Assembly: GCF_028649435.1 (NCBI RefSeq) | Contig: NZ_JAQSIN010000001.1 | Length of the DNA: 64,000 nt | Direction: 5' to 3' (one strand) | Source of the DNA: Curvibacter microcysteis | GTDB lineage: Bacteria; Pseudomonadota; Gammaproteobacteria; Burkholderiales; Burkholderiaceae_C | Shown: in pieces, positions 61,228 through 64,000 of the stretch | How the letters are laid out: every line of letters starts with the position of its first letter | Position numbering within the stretch: the stretch's first letter is position 1 | The notes under the pieces: generated by a model | The model's database searches: none | The model's input: the letters and a program-made list of their open reading frames with translations, nothing else | What the model was told of the DNA's origin: nothing | Position numbers and translations under genes: made by a program

Positions 61228-62871
61228 TCAAGCCTGCAGGCGCTCGCGCAGCAGCGCCGTGACGGACTCGGGCGTGGCCGTGCTGCTCACGGTCACCGGG
61301 TGCTGCTGGGGGTTCCAGCGCTTCAGGGCCGCGTGCAGTTGGTGGGCGGCCTGAAAGTCCAGGTGGCTGACCTGATCCAGGTGCACTTGCCAGCCTCGCA
61401 CGGGCAGGTCGGCGCGCACCGACTGAACCGCCTGAGAGATGCCCGCCAACAGCGCGGGCGTGGCTTGAAACCCCCAGGCCCCCGTCAAGCGCAGGTGCAG
61501 TTCCCCCTCGCGCCAGCTCAGCCGCCAGTGGCGGGGCTGACGGTGCAGGCCCAGCCCGATCCAGCTCAGGACCGCGCCCGCCAGCAGGCCATAGACCGAG
61601 TTGTGCAGCAGCAAGCCCACGCAGACCACCAGCAGCAACAACAACAGGGCGCGACCCAGCACGGGCTGGGGACGCTGGGTCTGCAGGGTCCAGCGCAGCA
61701 AATCGGTGAGCACCCCGGTCAGCATGTCCAGCGCCACCAGCACCACGCAGCCGGCCAGCACGGCCCGCGGCAGCTCGGCCACCCCGGGCAGGGCAAAAGC
61801 CAGGATGACGGCCAAGGTCAGGCCATGGAACAAGGGGGCTCGGCGGCCCAGCTTGCTCTGGACCTGCAGCATTTGGCTGCGGCTGAACGAGATCGCCACC
61901 GGCGGCAGGCACAGCGCACCGCACAGCAGGGTGGACAGACCGCTCACGCCCAGCTCTCGGTCCATGTTGATGGGGGTTTCCTGGGCTTTGAAACTGTTCA
62001 GGGCGCCCAGGGTGTCGGCCATGCACACGATGCCCAGGCCCGCACCGCCCAGCACCACGGTCAGCAGCCAGGCCGGCTCTTGCAGCAGCCCCAGCAGATG
62101 GCCTGCCGGGGGCCACTGGACCAGCCCGGCTTGCTCCAGCGTCACGCTGCCCAGGGTTCGGCACAGCCCGGGATGGGGCATGAAACGCAGGCACAGCACG
62201 TAGGCCAACCAACCGACCGCCAGGCCCACCAGCATGCTGGCGGGTGACCAGCGCTTGCGCTGTGGGGGGCCCTTCTCCGTCCAGTGTTTGAAGCCCAGGC
62301 TGCAGCCCACCACCAAAGCCGCCACCCCGAGGCCACGCCAGTTGCCCTCGGTGGCGCAGCTGGCCAGCCTCTGGATCTCGCTGCTGATCATGCTCACGCC
62401 GCCGGCGAACAAGGTCCCGCCCACCACCAATTGGGCCAACAGGCTGCTGACCCGGCTGCCCCAGCGCAAGGCGGCCACCAGCAGCTGGACCAGGCCGGCC
62501 ATCAGCACCAGGCAGGCCCCCAGCAGCACCACACCTTGCAAGCCCAGGGTGTGGACACTGGTGTAGTTCCAGCCCACGCTGAGCAGCCAGCCATACACCA
62601 GCATGGGGGTGGCCCGTGGGCCCGCCAAATGCTTGGGCACCTGGGACAGCAGCTGCGCGATGAACACCGCCACCATCACCGCCGCGACGCAGCGCAAGCT
62701 GGTCAGGCTGACCCAGTTGGGCACCCCGGCTGCCAGCTTGGCGGGGGTGGCCGAACTGGCCATCGACAGGTATTCATTGAAAAACACCACGGCGCTGATG
62801 GCGCCCATCAGCACGTCCGGCCCCAAAGTGGCCTTGGGCAGGCGTGGCCGGGTGCTTGCCAGCCCCTTCAT
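61228..62871 (-). CDS. SulP-like transporter with STAS domain
   Basis: This 547-residue membrane protein has ten to fourteen hydrophobic helices, beginning near ATLGPDVLMGAISAVVFFNE. A C-terminal cytoplasmic STAS-like domain of about 90 residues follows (WQVHLDQVSHLDFQAAHQLH). SulP/SLC26 proteins move sulfate, bicarbonate or other anions. The conserved SulP signature is weak, so the anion is open. The ATG overlaps the previous gene (ATGA at 62871-62868), which ties it to the sigma-factor operon. Confidence 0.75.
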   Translation of the reverse strand: MKGLASTRPRLPKATLGPDVLMGAISAVVFFNEYLSMASSATPAKLAAGVPNWVSLTSLRCVAAVMVAVFIAQLLSQVPKHLAGPRATPMLVYGWLLSVGWNYTSVHTLGLQGVVLLGACLVLMAGLVQLLVAALRWGSRVSSLLAQLVVGGTLFAGGVSMISSEIQRLASCATEGNWRGLGVAALVVGCSLGFKHWTEKGPPQRKRWSPASMLVGLAVGWLAYVLCLRFMPHPGLCRTLGSVTLEQAGLVQWPPAGHLLGLLQEPAWLLTVVLGGAGLGIVCMADTLGALNSFKAQETPINMDRELGVSGLSTLLCGALCLPPVAISFSRSQMLQVQSKLGRRAPLFHGLTLAVILAFALPGVAELPRAVLAGCVVLVALDMLTGVLTDLLRWTLQTQRPQPVLGRALLLLLLVVCVGLLLHNSVYGLLAGAVLSWIGLGLHRQPRHWRLSWREGELHLRLTGAWGFQATPALLAGISQAVQSVRADLPVRGWQVHLDQVSHLDFQAAHQLHAALKRWNPQQHPVTVSSTATPESVTALLRERLQA

Positions 62872-63251
62872 GGCTGAACCGTGCACAGCGGGTTGCTCTG
62901 CACGGCGTCCGCCAGCTCGCCCAGGCTGGCGCGCACCGCGTCCGGCCCCTGACCGGGGACGTTCAACTCAAAGGCGCCGCGCTCATTGGGGCCTTGCACG
63001 ATGTTGGCGTTGAAGTTCAACATCCAGCGGCGCAGGTCGCGCACCGTGGCCCCCGGTGCGAAGGCCACCTCCAACGCGCCACAGGCGCTGTCGCCGCCGC
63101 CTCGGGTGCCACCGTCCGCACTGCGCGCGGGCGGGCTCTGCCAGGCGGCCATCAGCCCCAAGGCCACCCCCATCTGCACCATCAGCAGCATCAAGACCAC
63201 ACTGACCCGCTGGCCGCACCAAGCGGCGGCTTTCTCCAACCATTGCTTCAT
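62868..63251 (-). CDS. Single-pass protein with Cys-bracketed domain B
   Basis: This 127-residue protein has one membrane helix (residues about 16-36), a glycine-rich linker and a compact outer domain (57-123) bounded by Cys57 and Cys123. The domain reads ALEVAFAPGATVRDLRRWML, then NIVQGPNERGAFELNV and LGELADAVQSNPLC. The same domain ends the preceding gene product (protein at 63248-63910). AAGGA precedes the ATG, and both ends overlap neighbours by four bases. A disulfide in the periplasm is inferred. Confidence 0.75.
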   Translation of the reverse strand: MKQWLEKAAAWCGQRVSVVLMLLMVQMGVALGLMAAWQSPPARSADGGTRGGGDSACGALEVAFAPGATVRDLRRWMLNFNANIVQGPNERGAFELNVPGQGPDAVRASLGELADAVQSNPLCTVQP

Positions 63252-63910
63252 TGTTTTTCCTTGTCGGGGTGCGCCGGGGAACCGGGGCATGAGGGGTTGG
63301 CTTCCAGCTGTTGGGCCAGGTCCCCCAGGCTGTGTTGCAGGGTCGGCAGATCGCCACCGGCTTGCAAGCCATAGCGGCCAAGGCTGTCCGGTCCGCTGAG
63401 GACTTGCCAGCCGTTTTGCAGCAGCGCCCGATTCAGCTCTGCCTGCGTGAGGTCACCGCGCCAGCGCACCAACCAGGGGGCGCAGTGCGCGGCCGAGCCG
63501 CGTTCCAGACCCTGTTCAGCCCCGGTCGGCATGAGCGGGCTGGCGGGCCACAACAACACCAGCAAGGCCAGGGACTGCAGCGCCAGCACGGCGCCCGTGG
63601 CCAGGCTGTGCCGGTGCATGAATTGGGCCAGGGCTTCGCGCCAACGGTGCGGCCTTGGCGGGTTCACGGCGGCGGCGGCGCCCAGGCGCTGCGCAAAGGC
63701 TTGACGCGCAGCGGCTTGGCCGGCTTCAAATTGCTGCTCGGCCTTGAGTTGCGCCAAGCCGGCCAGCACCGCCAGGCGGCTGGGCGAGGGCTGGCCCGCT
63801 GCGGCATCTTGCAACTGGGCTTGTTCTGTGGCGCTCAGGGGGCGGTACAGCGCCTCGACCAGCAAGTCGTCCTCGGGGCGCAGCGGGGGCTCGTGGTCCG
63901 GCAGGCTCAT
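63248..63910 (-). CDS. Anti-sigma-like membrane protein with Cys-bracketed domain A
   Basis: This 220-residue protein has a cytoplasmic part (1-100, EDDLLVEALYRPLSATEQAQ), one membrane helix (about 104-121) and an outer domain (143-208) bounded by Cys143 and Cys208. That domain (WLVRWRGDLTQAELNRALLQ, VLSGPDSLGRYGLQ, LGDLAQQLEANPSC) matches the domain of the next gene. Position right after the sigma factor and single-pass layout suggest an anti-sigma factor. No zinc HxxxCxxC motif is seen. The ATG at 63910 overlaps the sigma stop (ATGA). Confidence 0.75.
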   Translation of the reverse strand: MSLPDHEPPLRPEDDLLVEALYRPLSATEQAQLQDAAAGQPSPSRLAVLAGLAQLKAEQQFEAGQAAARQAFAQRLGAAAAVNPPRPHRWREALAQFMHRHSLATGAVLALQSLALLVLLWPASPLMPTGAEQGLERGSAAHCAPWLVRWRGDLTQAELNRALLQNGWQVLSGPDSLGRYGLQAGGDLPTLQHSLGDLAQQLEANPSCPGSPAHPDKEKQ

Positions 63911-64000
63911 GGCGACACGCTTTGGGTGGGTGCTTGGCTCTTCATGCACAGCTGCAGCTTCTTGATGGCCGAGAACATGCGGCTTTTGACCGTCTCCACC
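63907..64000 (-). CDS. ECF sigma factor, C-terminal fragment (cut by window edge)
   Basis: Read on the minus strand, the last bases encode VETVKSRMFSAIKKLQLCMK and 11 more residues up to a TGA overlapping the next ATG. VETVKSRM is the region 4.2 recognition helix of extracytoplasmic-function sigma factors. The rest lies beyond 64000, so length, group and promoter cannot be judged. A sigma factor directly before a membrane protein is the usual sigma/anti-sigma layout. Confidence 0.8.
   Translation of the reverse strand, partial: VETVKSRMFSAIKKLQLCMKSQAPTQSVSP

Overview
The window looks like chromosomal DNA of a GC-rich betaproteobacterium of the order Burkholderiales, most likely the Comamonadaceae. 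The reasons are the Bug-type tripartite tricarboxylate substrate-binding proteins, the cysI-DUF934-cysH-cysD-cysN order, the many LysR regulators, and codon use. I assign 59 genes, one of them cut by the right edge. I saw no rRNA, tRNA, CRISPR array, insertion sequence or prophage.

Positions 1-19770 form a sulfur region. On the minus strand lie a ferredoxin-NADP reductase, ferredoxin FdxA and an assimilatory sulfate operon (tauE-cysI-DUF934-cysH-cysD-cysN), followed leftwards by a strong hairpin. CysH has the cysteines of a 4Fe-4S APS reductase, so sulfate can go to APS, sulfite and sulfide without CysC. mnmC (with a decayed methyltransferase half) and yggX separate this from a plus-strand sulfate/sulfonate operon (sbp, ssuE, ssuA, ssuD, ssuC, ssuB and two small genes) and a methionine importer (metN-metI-metQ). 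Both outer sulfur promoter regions carry the same CGGATAA/TTATGCG half-sites.

Positions 20033-22676 are a visibly AT-richer island: an MFS carrier, a formamidase-like amidase and an 84-residue unknown protein, probably acquired by transfer. recC-recB-recD follow (23078-32296). Then come small conserved genes, a Crp/Fnr regulator, two secreted proteins, and a transaldolase-like protein that has lost every catalytic residue I can align.

Positions 36596-56485 are catabolic and regulatory cassettes: LysR/Bug, an N-formylglutamate amidohydrolase-like enzyme with an L-2-hydroxyglutarate oxidase-like enzyme, an isoquinoline-oxidoreductase-type molybdoenzyme with its TetR regulator and two identical operators, a sugar-acid cassette (HpaI aldolase, aldehyde dehydrogenase, GarD/UxaA dehydratase, Bug, LysR), and a DmlR-like regulator divergent from an FAD-linked 2-hydroxyacid dehydrogenase.

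Positions 56554-64000 are the most unusual part. An ECF sigma factor (C-terminus only), two membrane proteins that share one Cys-bracketed extracytoplasmic domain, and a SulP/STAS transporter overlap each other by four bases. They are followed on the same strand by a YbjN-like protein and a 1303-residue exported protein with a caspase-like domain at each end of a WD40 propeller. This is the best candidate for an undescribed system. A common function is inferred only from gene order, strand and overlaps.
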